Shown here in pieces: positions 24,046 through 33,500 of a stretch of 64,000 nucleotides of DNA (its first letter is position 1; every line of letters starts with the position of its first letter). A program made the position numbers and the translations under genes. The notes under the pieces are model-generated. The model ran no database searches and was not told the origin of the DNA. It saw nothing but the letters and a program-made list of their open reading frames with translations. Origin of the DNA: Keratinibaculum paraultunense (lineage in GTDB: Bacteria > Bacillota > Clostridia > Tissierellales > Tepidimicrobiaceae); the NCBI RefSeq assembly GCF_016767175.1, contig NZ_CP068564.1:1674001-1738000 (forward strand), written 5' to 3'.

Positions 24046-24064
24046 CCTCTATTTATAGTGTTTT

Positions 24065-25375
24065 TTATAAACCTGCAGCTGCTTTAACTGCTTCATAGGC
24101 ATTCACTATGCCATAACCATAATAGTAGCTATCACCTGCATATTGTGCAGTTCTTCTTATTATACTTCTTGCATTATTTACAGAAAGATATCTATTAGCT
24201 GACCTCATTAATCCTGCTACTCCTGCTACGTGAGGGCTTGCCATTGAAGTACCAGACATATATTGATATCTATTGCCAGGAACTGTACTATATACATTCA
24301 CTCCTGGTGCCATGACATCTAGGCCTGTCCCATAATTAGAAAAACTTGCTCTTCTACCATATGAATCTACAGCTCCTACTGCTATTACACCATCATATGC
24401 TGCAGGATAACTAATTCTAGATGCAGATTCATTACCGCTAGCTGCTACTATGATAACACCTTTTGACATTGCTGTTTGACATGCATTATCAAATGCTTGT
24501 ACATATCCTCCGCCACCTAATGACATATTAATTACATCAGCTCCTACATTAGCTGCATGTAATATACCTTCAATTATCCCATAAACTGATCCACTACCAT
24601 TATCGCCTAATACTTTTACTGGTATTAAAGTACCTTGTTTCATAACTCCTGATACTATACCATAACTAGCTATTGTTCCTGCTACGTGAGTACCATGACC
24701 AGCTCTATCCATAAAATCTGAACTATTAGAAGTTGTAAAGTTTTTCCCTAACCTTGTGTCAACATAGTTTCTTAAACTTTGGTGATTATAGTCAATTCCA
24801 GTATCTACTACAGCTATTTTTACACTCATACTACCTGGAGTAATAGTCCAAGCTTGTGGTACTTTAATCATTTCATACTGCCATCTTTGATTATTGTGAA
24901 TATCATAAATTTGAAGTTCCTCATCTTCTACTACTTCTTCTATTGCATGTACTACATAGTTTGGCTCAATCTGAGCTACTTCTAAACCATTATCTTCTAT
25001 TATTTCTTTTAAAGCTTCTATTGCTTCTTCTTGTGTTTCGTACTTATTCATTGGATATTCTACTAAATAAACATAACCCATTTCTTCAATTACAGTTTCT
25101 TTAAAATCATCGACACTTCTAAGTTGTAAACCTTCACTATCATCAAAATTTTCTAAAAGTGATTTTTTTACGATAAAATCTTCTTCATTAATAGCAGAAA
25201 TATGTTGATCTACAATGTCTTCTGCACTTTGAACCGTACAAATATCCCCCCGGATTGAAACAATTAATTCTCCTGGAACACATTCCATATCTTCTGTTTC
25301 TCCTTTTGCCATAACAGGAACGCCCATCAATACTACTAATACTAAAACCATCGTTAAACTTAATATTCTTTTCAT
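24065..25375 (-). CDS. Secreted subtilisin-like serine protease (S8)
   Basis: Extracellular protease of 436 residues. A signal peptide (about 1-23, cut after VMA) and a propeptide (about 30-160, starting with an I9-like VPGELIVSI) precede the catalytic domain. The triad is D191 (VVDTGID), H227 (GHGTHVAG) and S377 (GTSMASPH), with oxyanion N315. There is no C-terminal anchor. It is transcribed divergently from an HTH/TPR-like regulator 240 bases away, suggesting regulation by that protein. A palindromic hairpin follows the stop. Confidence 0.95.
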   Translation of the reverse strand: MKRILSLTMVLVLVVLMGVPVMAKGETEDMECVPGELIVSIRGDICTVQSAEDIVDQHISAINEEDFIVKKSLLENFDDSEGLQLRSVDDFKETVIEEMGYVYLVEYPMNKYETQEEAIEALKEIIEDNGLEVAQIEPNYVVHAIEEVVEDEELQIYDIHNNQRWQYEMIKVPQAWTITPGSMSVKIAVVDTGIDYNHQSLRNYVDTRLGKNFTTSNSSDFMDRAGHGTHVAGTIASYGIVSGVMKQGTLIPVKVLGDNGSGSVYGIIEGILHAANVGADVINMSLGGGGYVQAFDNACQTAMSKGVIIVAASGNESASRISYPAAYDGVIAVGAVDSYGRRASFSNYGTGLDVMAPGVNVYSTVPGNRYQYMSGTSMASPHVAGVAGLMRSANRYLSVNNARSIIRRTAQYAGDSYYYGYGIVNAYEAVKAAAGL

Positions 25376-25546
25376 TACTCCCTTTTCCCCCTTTTTTTAT
25401 TTTTTTATTCTCTGATAATATGCTAACAGTACTTCCCAAATTCACCTCCTTTCTTATTATGTATGTTTTTTAAAATATTCAATTAATATTTTATTTTTTG
25501 CTATTTTACTCATTTTACAATATATTTATATATATTTTACAAATAC

Positions 25547-25575
25547 TTTACATACTACTCGTCCAGTTATATAAT
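25547..25575 (+). promoter_or_regulatory. Sigma-A type promoter for the HTH regulator
   Basis: TTTACA and TATAAT are separated by exactly 17 bases, 78 bases ahead of the TTG start chosen for the regulator. The rest of the 25376-25652 gap is AT-rich and must also hold the divergent protease promoter, which was not pinned down. Confidence 0.65.
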
Positions 25576-25652
25576 AAAATTATAGTAAGATCGTTTTAAT
25601 CTAGTGACTTAAATTGAGTATGACAAATATTATTATTAAGGAGTTGAGATCT

Positions 25653-26576
25653 TTGTACTATGATCTTAAAAGCTTTGGAGCAGAAGTACGTAACATCAGA
25701 AATAATTTAGAACTTACTCAAAGTACTGTTAGTGAACTTTCTGATATTCATGTAGATACCATAAGAAAAATTGAAAATGGTAAAGTACTTCCTACACAGG
25801 AAACTTTAGATTTACTATCCCCTGTATTGAAAAAAGATTTAAATGCACTTCTTCTTGAACATAGATTGCATGATTATCATGCTTTTGAAGAAGTAAAAAA
25901 TAGATTAGAATCTAAGCTTGATAAAGGTGAATTTGAAACCTTATCTATAGAATTAGAGGACTTAAAGGCTCTGCTTGATAATACTCTGCACCCTTATTTT
26001 ATAAATTCAATATATCAACTAATATTAATGACAGAAGCTATAATATTTAGGCATAAGCATGAGGATCCTCTTACAGCTTTAAATAAACTAGTAGATGCTA
26101 TGAAAGTGACTACTCCTGATTTTACATTGGACAACTATTCAGATTTTGTATATAATTCCATGGAGTTAAGAATTTTAATGAATATGGCCTTAATGATAAA
26201 TGAATTACAATCTACAGATAAAAGTTTAGAAATTATGAAATACTGCATAGAATCAGCAAAATCAGCAGAGCCCAATGATAATATTTTCCCCAAAATATGC
26301 TACAATTTATCTTATACTTATCATAGATTAGGTAGAGATAAAGAAGCTTTAAAATATTCTAATTTAGGTATAGACTATTGCCTTAAAAATAGAAATTATA
26401 GTGGATTAAATCTTTTGTATTTTAGAAGAGGTATTGCTGAATATTTTCTTAAGCATGATAATTATAAAGATTCTTTAAAAAAAGCTGTATATTTTGCTGA
26501 AATGTTAGGGCATTATGAGTTAAGAGACTTATTTATATCTAATTGCAAAAAGTACTATAACATAGATATATTATGA
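25653..26576 (+). CDS. HTH_3 transcriptional regulator with TPR-like C-terminus (RNPP/Rgg-like)
   Basis: DNA-binding regulator of about 307 residues. A Xre-type helix-turn-helix (ELTQSTVSELSDIHVDTIRK and ENGKVLPTQETL) occupies roughly residues 10-60, followed by all-helical repeats with TPR-like spacing (for example CYNLSYTYHRLGRDKEALKY). This layout is that of peptide-sensing PlcR/Rgg/PrgX regulators. The start is TTG 25653 because AAGGAG sits nine bases upstream; TTG 25614 or ATG 25620 would add 11-13 residues. It is divergent from the protease and convergent with a tiny secreted-peptide gene. Confidence 0.8.
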   Translation: MYYDLKSFGAEVRNIRNNLELTQSTVSELSDIHVDTIRKIENGKVLPTQETLDLLSPVLKKDLNALLLEHRLHDYHAFEEVKNRLESKLDKGEFETLSIELEDLKALLDNTLHPYFINSIYQLILMTEAIIFRHKHEDPLTALNKLVDAMKVTTPDFTLDNYSDFVYNSMELRILMNMALMINELQSTDKSLEIMKYCIESAKSAEPNDNIFPKICYNLSYTYHRLGRDKEALKYSNLGIDYCLKNRNYSGLNLLYFRRGIAEYFLKHDNYKDSLKKAVYFAEMLGHYELRDLFISNCKKYYNIDIL

Positions 26577-26578
26577 TA

Positions 26579-26749
26579 TTATATTATATATTTCCCATCA
26601 TAGCTATACCACTCAATTGTATCATCATCATCTCTTACAGCACCTTTACCAACTGCTAGTTTATCATCTTGTACAATACCTTCTTGTATACTGTATCCTC
26701 CAAATAGTACTGCAGTAACAATTGCCATTACCAATAAAAATCTTTTCAT
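26579..26749 (-). CDS. Small secreted peptide, candidate signal pro-peptide
   Basis: A 56-residue product beginning MKRFLLVMAIVTAVLFGG (signal-peptide-like) followed by an acidic stretch DDDD and the aromatic tail IEWYSYDGKYII. ATG 26749 follows GAGGGG; a -10 box TATAAT lies about 38 bases upstream of it. Its stop codon is two bases from the stop of the convergent HTH/TPR-like regulator. That pairing is typical of pro-peptides sensed by RNPP regulators, but no similarity to a known peptide is claimed. Confidence 0.6.
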   Translation of the reverse strand: MKRFLLVMAIVTAVLFGGYSIQEGIVQDDKLAVGKGAVRDDDDTIEWYSYDGKYII

Positions 26750-26818
26750 CTTTTCCCCTCCTCTCAATTTCTTATCTTTATCTATTAGTATTATACAACA
26801 TAAATAAACATAAATAAA

Positions 26819-26834
26819 CCAGATTCAAATCTGG
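26819..26834. promoter_or_regulatory. Palindrome upstream of the small peptide gene
   Basis: CCAGATT-CA-AATCTGG has perfect 7-base arms and lies about 70 bases ahead of the peptide start. With no T-run on either side it looks more like an operator than a terminator. No second copy was seen near the protease promoter. Confidence 0.4.
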
Positions 26835-26939
26835 AAAATAAGTATAAAAAATTATAAAACCTTGTAATATAATTAATTGGAATAGATTTATTTCGTTTAA
26901 AAATTATAGCTGATGAAACCATTCTTTAATTTTTACAAT

Positions 26940-26969
26940 AATAAAAAAGAGCCTGGAACTCAGACTCTT
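26940..26969 (-). terminator. Terminator after the ABC transporter genes
   Basis: On the minus strand AGAGTCTG-AGTTC-CAGGCTCT (one G-T pair) is followed by TTTTTTATTATTG. It separates the transporter transcript from the peptide gene. Confidence 0.75.
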
Positions 26970-26990
26970 AAACATATATTATGATTTTAT

Positions 26991-27027
26991 TAAAAAACGG
27001 TGCCAAACACCGTTTTTTATACTTATT
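26991..27027. repeat. Palindrome family A copy 2 (degenerate)
   Basis: AAAAAACGGTG-CCAAA-CACCGTTTTTT keeps 11-base arms but has a changed centre, and the outer left arm has decayed while the right arm still reads TATACTTATT. It lies between the ABC ATPase stop and the terminator above. Confidence 0.85.
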
Positions 27028-27128
27028 CATTAATTCACTTATTGTTACTATTATAGTAATGATTAAACTTAAAAGTACAATCCTTTTTAGACAAATTTTT
27101 ACTAAACAATTTATATTAAACTATTTTT

Positions 27129-27752
27129 TTATATTTTTCCCATATTTATTACACTATTGCAAATCATTGATAGCCTTTCATCATGTGTGGCTAATATAAC
27201 AATAGCTCCTTCATTTACACAACTCTTTAATAAATCTATTATAATTTCTCTATTTTTTGCATCTAATGAAGCAGTTGGTTCATCTGCAAAAATAAATTTT
27301 GCCTTTTTATACAATGCTCTTGCAATTCCAAGCCTCTGTTTTTCTCCACCAGACAGTACAGACGCTTGTGTATCTATTTTATTTATTAATCCAACTTGTT
27401 TTAATATTTCACTTATTTCTTTATCATTCTTTTGCTTATTTGAAAATGTAATGTTATACCTAACATTTTCATCTTCAATGATTCCATAATCTTGATAAAT
27501 AAATGCTGCTTGCTTTTGCCAAAAATCTATTCTTTCTTTTTCGGTTAAATTCGAACAATCTTTCCCATTAATTAATATTGCTCCATTCGAAATTTTCTGT
27601 ATTAAACCCAGACAATTTAATAAAGAAGTTTTTCCACATCCTGATGGTCCTGTTATTGCTACCATTTGTGGACCTTCTATTGTAAAACTTATATTTTCAA
27701 ATATAACGTGACCTTTTATATTTAAAGATATTTCTTTAGCCTCTATTTTCAC
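27129..27752 (-). CDS. ABC transporter ATPase, bacteriocin-export type
   Basis: Nucleotide-binding subunit of 207 residues. Walker A is GPSGCGKT, the signature is LSGGEKQR, Walker B is FIFADEPTA, and a Q-loop (FIYQDYG) and H-loop (ATHDE) are present. The GTG start at 27752, nine bases after GGAGGT, removes the overlap with the permease gene. The size and the partner resemble the lactococcin-972-group export ATPases (a family assignment from memory of TIGR03608). It drives the 667-residue membrane partner. Confidence 0.85.
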   Translation of the reverse strand: MKIEAKEISLNIKGHVIFENISFTIEGPQMVAITGPSGCGKTSLLNCLGLIQKISNGAILINGKDCSNLTEKERIDFWQKQAAFIYQDYGIIEDENVRYNITFSNKQKNDKEISEILKQVGLINKIDTQASVLSGGEKQRLGIARALYKKAKFIFADEPTASLDAKNREIIIDLLKSCVNEGAIVILATHDERLSMICNSVINMGKI

Positions 27753-27769
27753 TAATATTCTACCTCCAA

Positions 27770-29773
27770 TCACTCTCTATGTACACTCTTTTCAAAAACT
27801 ACTTTTGAATGCAATCTATATGCTAAGCGAACAAATATTGTATATAAAATTAAAGTACTTAACCCAACTAAAGATGTTGTACGTATATCAACTCTCCTAA
27901 TCTGATAGCATATGACTGAACCAAGAAAAATAGCTAAACCTGTATATAAAAAATCTTTTCTAAGATCAGGCTTTGCTATGTCCATATATGATACTCCATT
28001 TGTGAGCATAACATATATTTTCTTTTTATTTTCATTTGCCCATAACTGTGCTCCAAAAATTCCTGTAAATATTACTGTAACTAAAAGTGTCAAGCTTGCT
28101 ACTATATAATCCACTACTTGAGTTTTAAATTTTTGTGCCGTTTGTAAAGCCAAATCAGCTATACCATCAACAGAAATTACCAAAGGTTTTAATGGACTAT
28201 TTTGTAAGTGTTTATCTAGTATTGATCTATTTGAAAAAACAATATTTCCAGTAGATAAAGCAGGTATTACAAAGCCTTTAATATTTAATTCATCAGCAGG
28301 ATTTTCTATTAATATTACTAAAGGATTTTCAGCTTGTAAGGTTGCATCCATTTTACCTGGATTGGGAGCTAATGCAAGAAATTTATCTCCTTCAAAAGTA
28401 TAATATTTTAAGTTTTGTGTATTTAATTTTTCTTCATTTATCAACAATGGCATTTGCCTTTCCACAAAATCTTTCAGTTCAAAATCAATATCATCAAGTT
28501 TAATCTCTCTTAACACACCATTCTCTTCTTTTTTTCCTATGCCAACTCCCATATTATCAATCCATGATTTATCTGTTATAATCAAGTGATCAAAACCTGA
28601 TTTCTGTAGTTCGCTAGATATTTCTATACTTTGATCAATTGCCATTGACACACTTAGACTATTTTCATTTTGCATATTTCTTAAAAACTCCTGAACTTGT
28701 ATAATATTTTCGTCAGTAAATAATTCATCAAGATTTGAAAATGTTAATCTAAAGCTTTTACTCATCTTGTCCCAAAAGAAATGTTCATTTGCCATTTTGC
28801 TTGTAATAACTGCAGATGTAACCGTCATTGGTATTACTATTAAAGCAAACAATACAGTTAATATTTTCAAAGTTGTTCCCAATGTTTTAAATCTCTTTAA
28901 AGGTATTTCTCTATTTGCTATATGACTTGCTTTTGGCTCCACAATAACTGAAATCAACGCACTTATACCAATTATAAACATTAGTTCAAAAATTACATTT
29001 AACATAGTAGGTTTTATGATTAAATTTATTTGCTCAACACCTCTTGTAAATGCATAGTAAAATGTCATTATTATACTTCCAATTATACTACCAATCAAGG
29101 AATTTTGTAATACAAATTTAACATCATCTCTTATAATATCAATTCGTTTAACTCCTGCTAATAACTTAATTGATCTTTCCTTGGATTTCATCAAAAAGTA
29201 TGATAATAACACTACTAATAAAAAAACATTAGCAATCAAAAAAGAATTTCCTATTGGGTTACTCATAAAATTACCATAAATTTTCTTTATTGTATTTTGT
29301 TTTTCAAAAAATGTTGCTTTTATTTGATTCTTTTCTGCCCATTCCTTTAATGACTCCAACAAATCATGATTATTAGAAACATGGTATGTTCCGGAAAGTG
29401 TCATTTCCTCCATTTTGGTAGAGTGTATCAATCTTCCATTTACTCCTTTAGATAGCCATCTAATCTCATCTTGATTTATAATGATATTATTAGATACTGG
29501 TTTTTTATCTCCAAACCAAATAATATTTTGATTATTATTAGCATTTTCTTTATCAACAACAATTTTATATATTTCGCCACCACTATTTTTACTAATATTA
29601 TTTAATTCTTCAATAAGAGTACGTTTAGGAGTTTTTGTATCAGCAGTATTTAAATTCATAACAATTTCAGCTTTAAAAGGCTCTCCTCTTTGATTGAATT
29701 CTAGTGATTTAACTGTTAAAGCAAAAACCAATGCAGTAATAAAAACAACACTCATACTAAACACTTTTTTCAT
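27770..29773 (-). CDS. Bacteriocin-associated integral membrane (putative immunity/export) protein
   Basis: A 667-residue membrane protein with an N-terminal helix, a long extracytoplasmic part, two central helices near residues 175-250, another pair near 295-330, a second large extracytoplasmic domain and three or four C-terminal helices. This resembles the permease/immunity partners of lactococcin-972-like ABC exporters (TIGR01654 type). The start is ATG 29773 after AGGTG. It lies 17 bases ahead of its ATPase. No bacteriocin precursor is found in the 200 bases upstream or between the transporter and the next gene. Confidence 0.75.
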   Translation of the reverse strand: MKKVFSMSVVFITALVFALTVKSLEFNQRGEPFKAEIVMNLNTADTKTPKRTLIEELNNISKNSGGEIYKIVVDKENANNNQNIIWFGDKKPVSNNIIINQDEIRWLSKGVNGRLIHSTKMEEMTLSGTYHVSNNHDLLESLKEWAEKNQIKATFFEKQNTIKKIYGNFMSNPIGNSFLIANVFLLVVLLSYFLMKSKERSIKLLAGVKRIDIIRDDVKFVLQNSLIGSIIGSIIMTFYYAFTRGVEQINLIIKPTMLNVIFELMFIIGISALISVIVEPKASHIANREIPLKRFKTLGTTLKILTVLFALIVIPMTVTSAVITSKMANEHFFWDKMSKSFRLTFSNLDELFTDENIIQVQEFLRNMQNENSLSVSMAIDQSIEISSELQKSGFDHLIITDKSWIDNMGVGIGKKEENGVLREIKLDDIDFELKDFVERQMPLLINEEKLNTQNLKYYTFEGDKFLALAPNPGKMDATLQAENPLVILIENPADELNIKGFVIPALSTGNIVFSNRSILDKHLQNSPLKPLVISVDGIADLALQTAQKFKTQVVDYIVASLTLLVTVIFTGIFGAQLWANENKKKIYVMLTNGVSYMDIAKPDLRKDFLYTGLAIFLGSVICYQIRRVDIRTTSLVGLSTLILYTIFVRLAYRLHSKVVFEKSVHRE

Positions 29774-29970
29774 AATATCACCTCTATCTTTCAATATGAT
29801 TTTAGAAGAGATAGACTAAAATGAAAACCTTATTCAATAATTTATATTTTTATCTAATCTAATAAAACAAACTCCCATTCTAGTTAGAATTTTTTTAAAA
29901 TTTATTCTATAATTAAACACATTTTATTCCATTTTTATCATAAAATCAACCTAACTTTGAATTTATAAGG

Positions 29971-30015
29971 AATAAGTATAAAAAACGGTGCCTGGCACCG
30001 TTTTTTATACTTATT
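29971..30015. repeat. Odd-centred palindrome, family A copy 3
   Basis: A perfect 45-base palindrome around base 29993 with core CGGTGCC-T-GGCACCG and the same A6/T6 and ATACTTATT arms as copy 1. The stop codon of the TetR gene (30011-30013) lies inside its right arm, so the element either supplied or captured that stop. Confidence 0.95.
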
Positions 30016-30583
30016 TCAATCCTCTTAGTATTGTATCTATTAACCCCTTGGGATCTATTTTATTTAATTTTTCTCTTCCATAGCAAATTTTCTCTCCATA
30101 AAATTTCCCTATGGAACCTATTATTATAATGGATGCCAAGTGAGGATCTAAATCATCCCTTAGTTCTCCTTTGCTAATAGCATTTTTTACAGCATTTTTC
30201 ACTCTATTAAATAGTCGAGTTTTTTCCTTTATGAGTTCTCTTACCAATTCCTTGGAAAACACTTCTCTTTCCATCACTATTATTTGAGTTATATCTATAT
30301 ATTTGCTTAAATACTTCCCATGAAATTGACATAATACATGTAATCTTTCCTCCAATGCCCCTTCTATATTTAATGCCTTGTCTAGTCCCTTTTCATATTC
30401 TTCTATTGCATGTTTTATCATCTCATAAAATAGTGCTTCTTTGCTATCAAAATAACTATATATAGTACCTTTCCCTATTCCTGCTTTTTTGGCAATATCC
30501 TCCATCTTAGCTCCATAATAACCATATCTTGAAAAAATCTCTGTGGCTGCATCTAATATTTCTTTTCTTCTTTTTTCTACCAT
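30011..30583 (-). CDS. TetR family transcriptional regulator
   Basis: Repressor of 190 residues with the N-terminal TetR helix-turn-helix (residues ~5-50: IFSRYGYYGAKMEDIAKKAG, then KGTIYSYFDSKEALF) and a helical ligand-binding part. Its ATG overlaps the RND pump stop by one base (TAATG), so it is co-transcribed with the pump. A 16-base near-palindrome at the pump promoter is the obvious target, giving autoregulation. Confidence 0.92.
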   Translation of the reverse strand: MVEKRRKEILDAATEIFSRYGYYGAKMEDIAKKAGIGKGTIYSYFDSKEALFYEMIKHAIEEYEKGLDKALNIEGALEERLHVLCQFHGKYLSKYIDITQIIVMEREVFSKELVRELIKEKTRLFNRVKNAVKNAISKGELRDDLDPHLASIIIIGSIGKFYGEKICYGREKLNKIDPKGLIDTILRGLK

Positions 30584-33500
30584 TAGTTCTCACCTTCTAC
30601 TGGAACAGGACCTCCATCTGGATCATCCTTGTTTAATAAGTGATACATTATTGGCACTACAAACAATGTAAGAACTGTAGCATATACTAGTCCTCCTATG
30701 GACACTATAGCAAGGGGCTGTAACATCTCTGAACCTGTTCCTACTCCTGCTGATAAAGTAGATAATCCAAATATAGTGGTAATAGCTGTCATAAGTATTG
30801 GTCTCATACGAGTTTTTCCTGCTAATACTAGAGCTTCTGTTTTATCATATCCTCTATCTCTCAACTGATTAGTATAGTCTATAAATACTATACCATTGTT
30901 TACTACTATACCACTTAATACCAAGAATCCTAACATAGCAATTAAACTAATTTCATATCCTGTAATGATTAATGCAAGCATTCCTCCAGTAAATGCTAAA
31001 GGTATGGTAAATAGTATTATAAATGGCGAAAGTAATGATTGAAATTGTGCTACCATTATAAGATATATAAGCACAATGGCTAAAAGTATCATCTTAGTTA
31101 AATCCCATAAAGATTCATCTATTCTTTCTTTTTCTCCTGTTAGTTCAACTGTATATCCTTCTGGTATGGAATAGTCCTTTAGTTTCTTTTCAAAATCACT
31201 ACTTACAAGACCTATATTATAGTCTACATCTAATTCTCCCTTAACAGTTATATATCTTTCTTGAGAATCCCTTCTTATGGATGATAAACCTTGAGCTTCA
31301 GTAATAGTTGCAATATCTTCTAATTTTACTTCTACTTCTTCTTCACCTTTTTTACCTTTAATGGTTAAATCCTTTAAGTCCTCTTTGGTAATATCTTCAT
31401 GTTTCTTATTCACCACTATTACTGGATAATCCTTATTTTTTGTAGATAAAGTAGTGGAAACTTCTTCCTTCCCTATTATGGAATTAATATGGGAAAATAC
31501 TTGGGCTACAGTTAATCCATTTTCCATAGACTTTTCCTTATCTACTACAATTCTAATCTCTTCTAAATCTTCCTCTATTCCATCATCTACTTCCACTATC
31601 CCTTCTGTTTCCTTAAGTAGCTTTGCTATATCCTTAGCTATATCCTGTAATGTATCCATGTCTTTACCTTTTATCATTACTTCTATTCCTGAACCAGCAA
31701 TTGATATATCCATTCCACTTGCACTTACAGTTACAGTACAATCTAAATCCTTAGTTGCATCAAGTATCTTTTTCTTCACTTCATCATTACTTATATCTTT
31801 ATCTTCATCTAATAATAGATAGAAGGATATGGAATCTCCATTGCTCTGTCCTCCTATTCCTCCCATGGCTTCACTATGAAATGCCCCTATGGTTTCAATT
31901 TCTTCTATTCCAAGTAGTTTCTCCGTTACAGCATCTGCCATATCTCTAGCTTCATTCGTGCTAACGCCCTTTGGCATCTCTACAGTCATACCCATTTGAG
32001 GTGCATCCATCTCTGGTATAAATGAGGTCCCCATGGAAAATCCTCCAAACATGCTACCTACAAATAAAACAGCTACAATAATCATTATAATCCCTCTATG
32101 ATTTAATGCACCTCTAAGCAATTTTTCATAGCCATTTTTAAAGTTTTCAAATTTATGCCTTTCTTTTCCATTAACTTCCTTTAGCATACCTGATGCCATA
32201 GTAGGTACCAGTGTGAGAGCCACTAATAAACTTGCTAGTAAAGAATAAGCTATAGTAAGCCCCATATCTACAAATAATTGACGGGATATGCCTTCAACAA
32301 ACACTATAGGTAAAAACACACATGCAGTGGTAAGAGTGGATATAGTAATAGCACCTGAAATCTCCCTTGCTCCTTCTATGGCAGCTTCTATTATTCCCAT
32401 ATTTTCTTCTTGTCTTAAACGATATATATTTTCTATTACTACTATAGAGTTATCTACCAGCATTCCCACGCCTAGAGCCAATCCAGCTAAAGAAATTACA
32501 TTTATTGAAACTCCAGTAAAGTACATCATTGCAATTGCAAATATTATACTTATAGGGATGGATACAGCTATTATAAATGTAGGTCTTATGTCCCTTAAGA
32601 ATAATATAAGGACTACTATGGCTAATATTCCGCCATATATTATGTTTTTAAGCACTGATTCTATGACCATATCTATATATATTCCTTGGTCCATTAGGTT
32701 AGTAAAGGTTACATCTTCATGCTCTTTAGTTAATTCATCCATTTTATCTCTAATAGCATTAGCTATATCTGATGTTAAAAATGTACTTTGCTTTTGTATT
32801 GACAATATTACTGCATCATTTCCATTTACTTTAGCATATACATCTTCTGCATTATCTTTCATATATACATCTGCTACATCTTTTAAATAAATTTTACCTA
32901 TTACATCTTCTCCTGTATCAAATAACAATAAATTCTCCATTTCAGATACATCTTCTATTTTATCCCCTACTTTAACCAACTTCTTTGTTCCTTCTTCATC
33001 AGTTATATAACCTGCTGGCATGGAAAAGTTTTGTGCTGATAATATTTTAGATATCATATCAGTAGTTAATGCACCTTCTAAGGAGGCTTTTTTAAATGCT
33101 TCTTCTTTTGCCTTTTCAAATTCTTCTAGCTTTTCATTTAATTCCTTCTCTCCACTTTCAAGCTTATTTCTTGCTTTATCCATTTCTACAGTTAGCTGAA
33201 TTTTCCCTGTCTTTATATCTTGTTCCTTGCTAGCCAATTCAGCTTTTTTAGATTTAAGGTTTTCTTCTTCTTTTTCTAATTCTATAAGTTTAGCTTGAAC
33301 TTGTTCTAGCCCTTTAGTAGTTTCAATTTTCTTTTGGGATATTATGTCTAAATTTTTCCTTATCTCCTCTAATTTTATTTTATCTTCTTCTCGCATTTTA
33401 TCCCCTAGAGATAATAAAGCTTCTTCCTGAGCTTTTAATGCTTTTTCTTTCTCCTCTATTTCCTTTAATCCTTTATTTAATTCATCTCTAGTTTTTATAA

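Noticed and set aside
25188-25445. 85-codon minus-strand frame overlapping the protease start
   Set aside because: It is a shifted frame of the signal/propeptide region with basic and Cys-rich nonsense composition.
29800-29970. Bacteriocin precursor ahead of the ABC transporter
   Set aside because: Minus-strand frames here are under 20 codons and lack ribosome sites.
32288-32890. 200-codon plus-strand frame opposite the RND gene
   Set aside because: It is a shadow of the conserved RND frame, low in charged residues, with no ribosome site.
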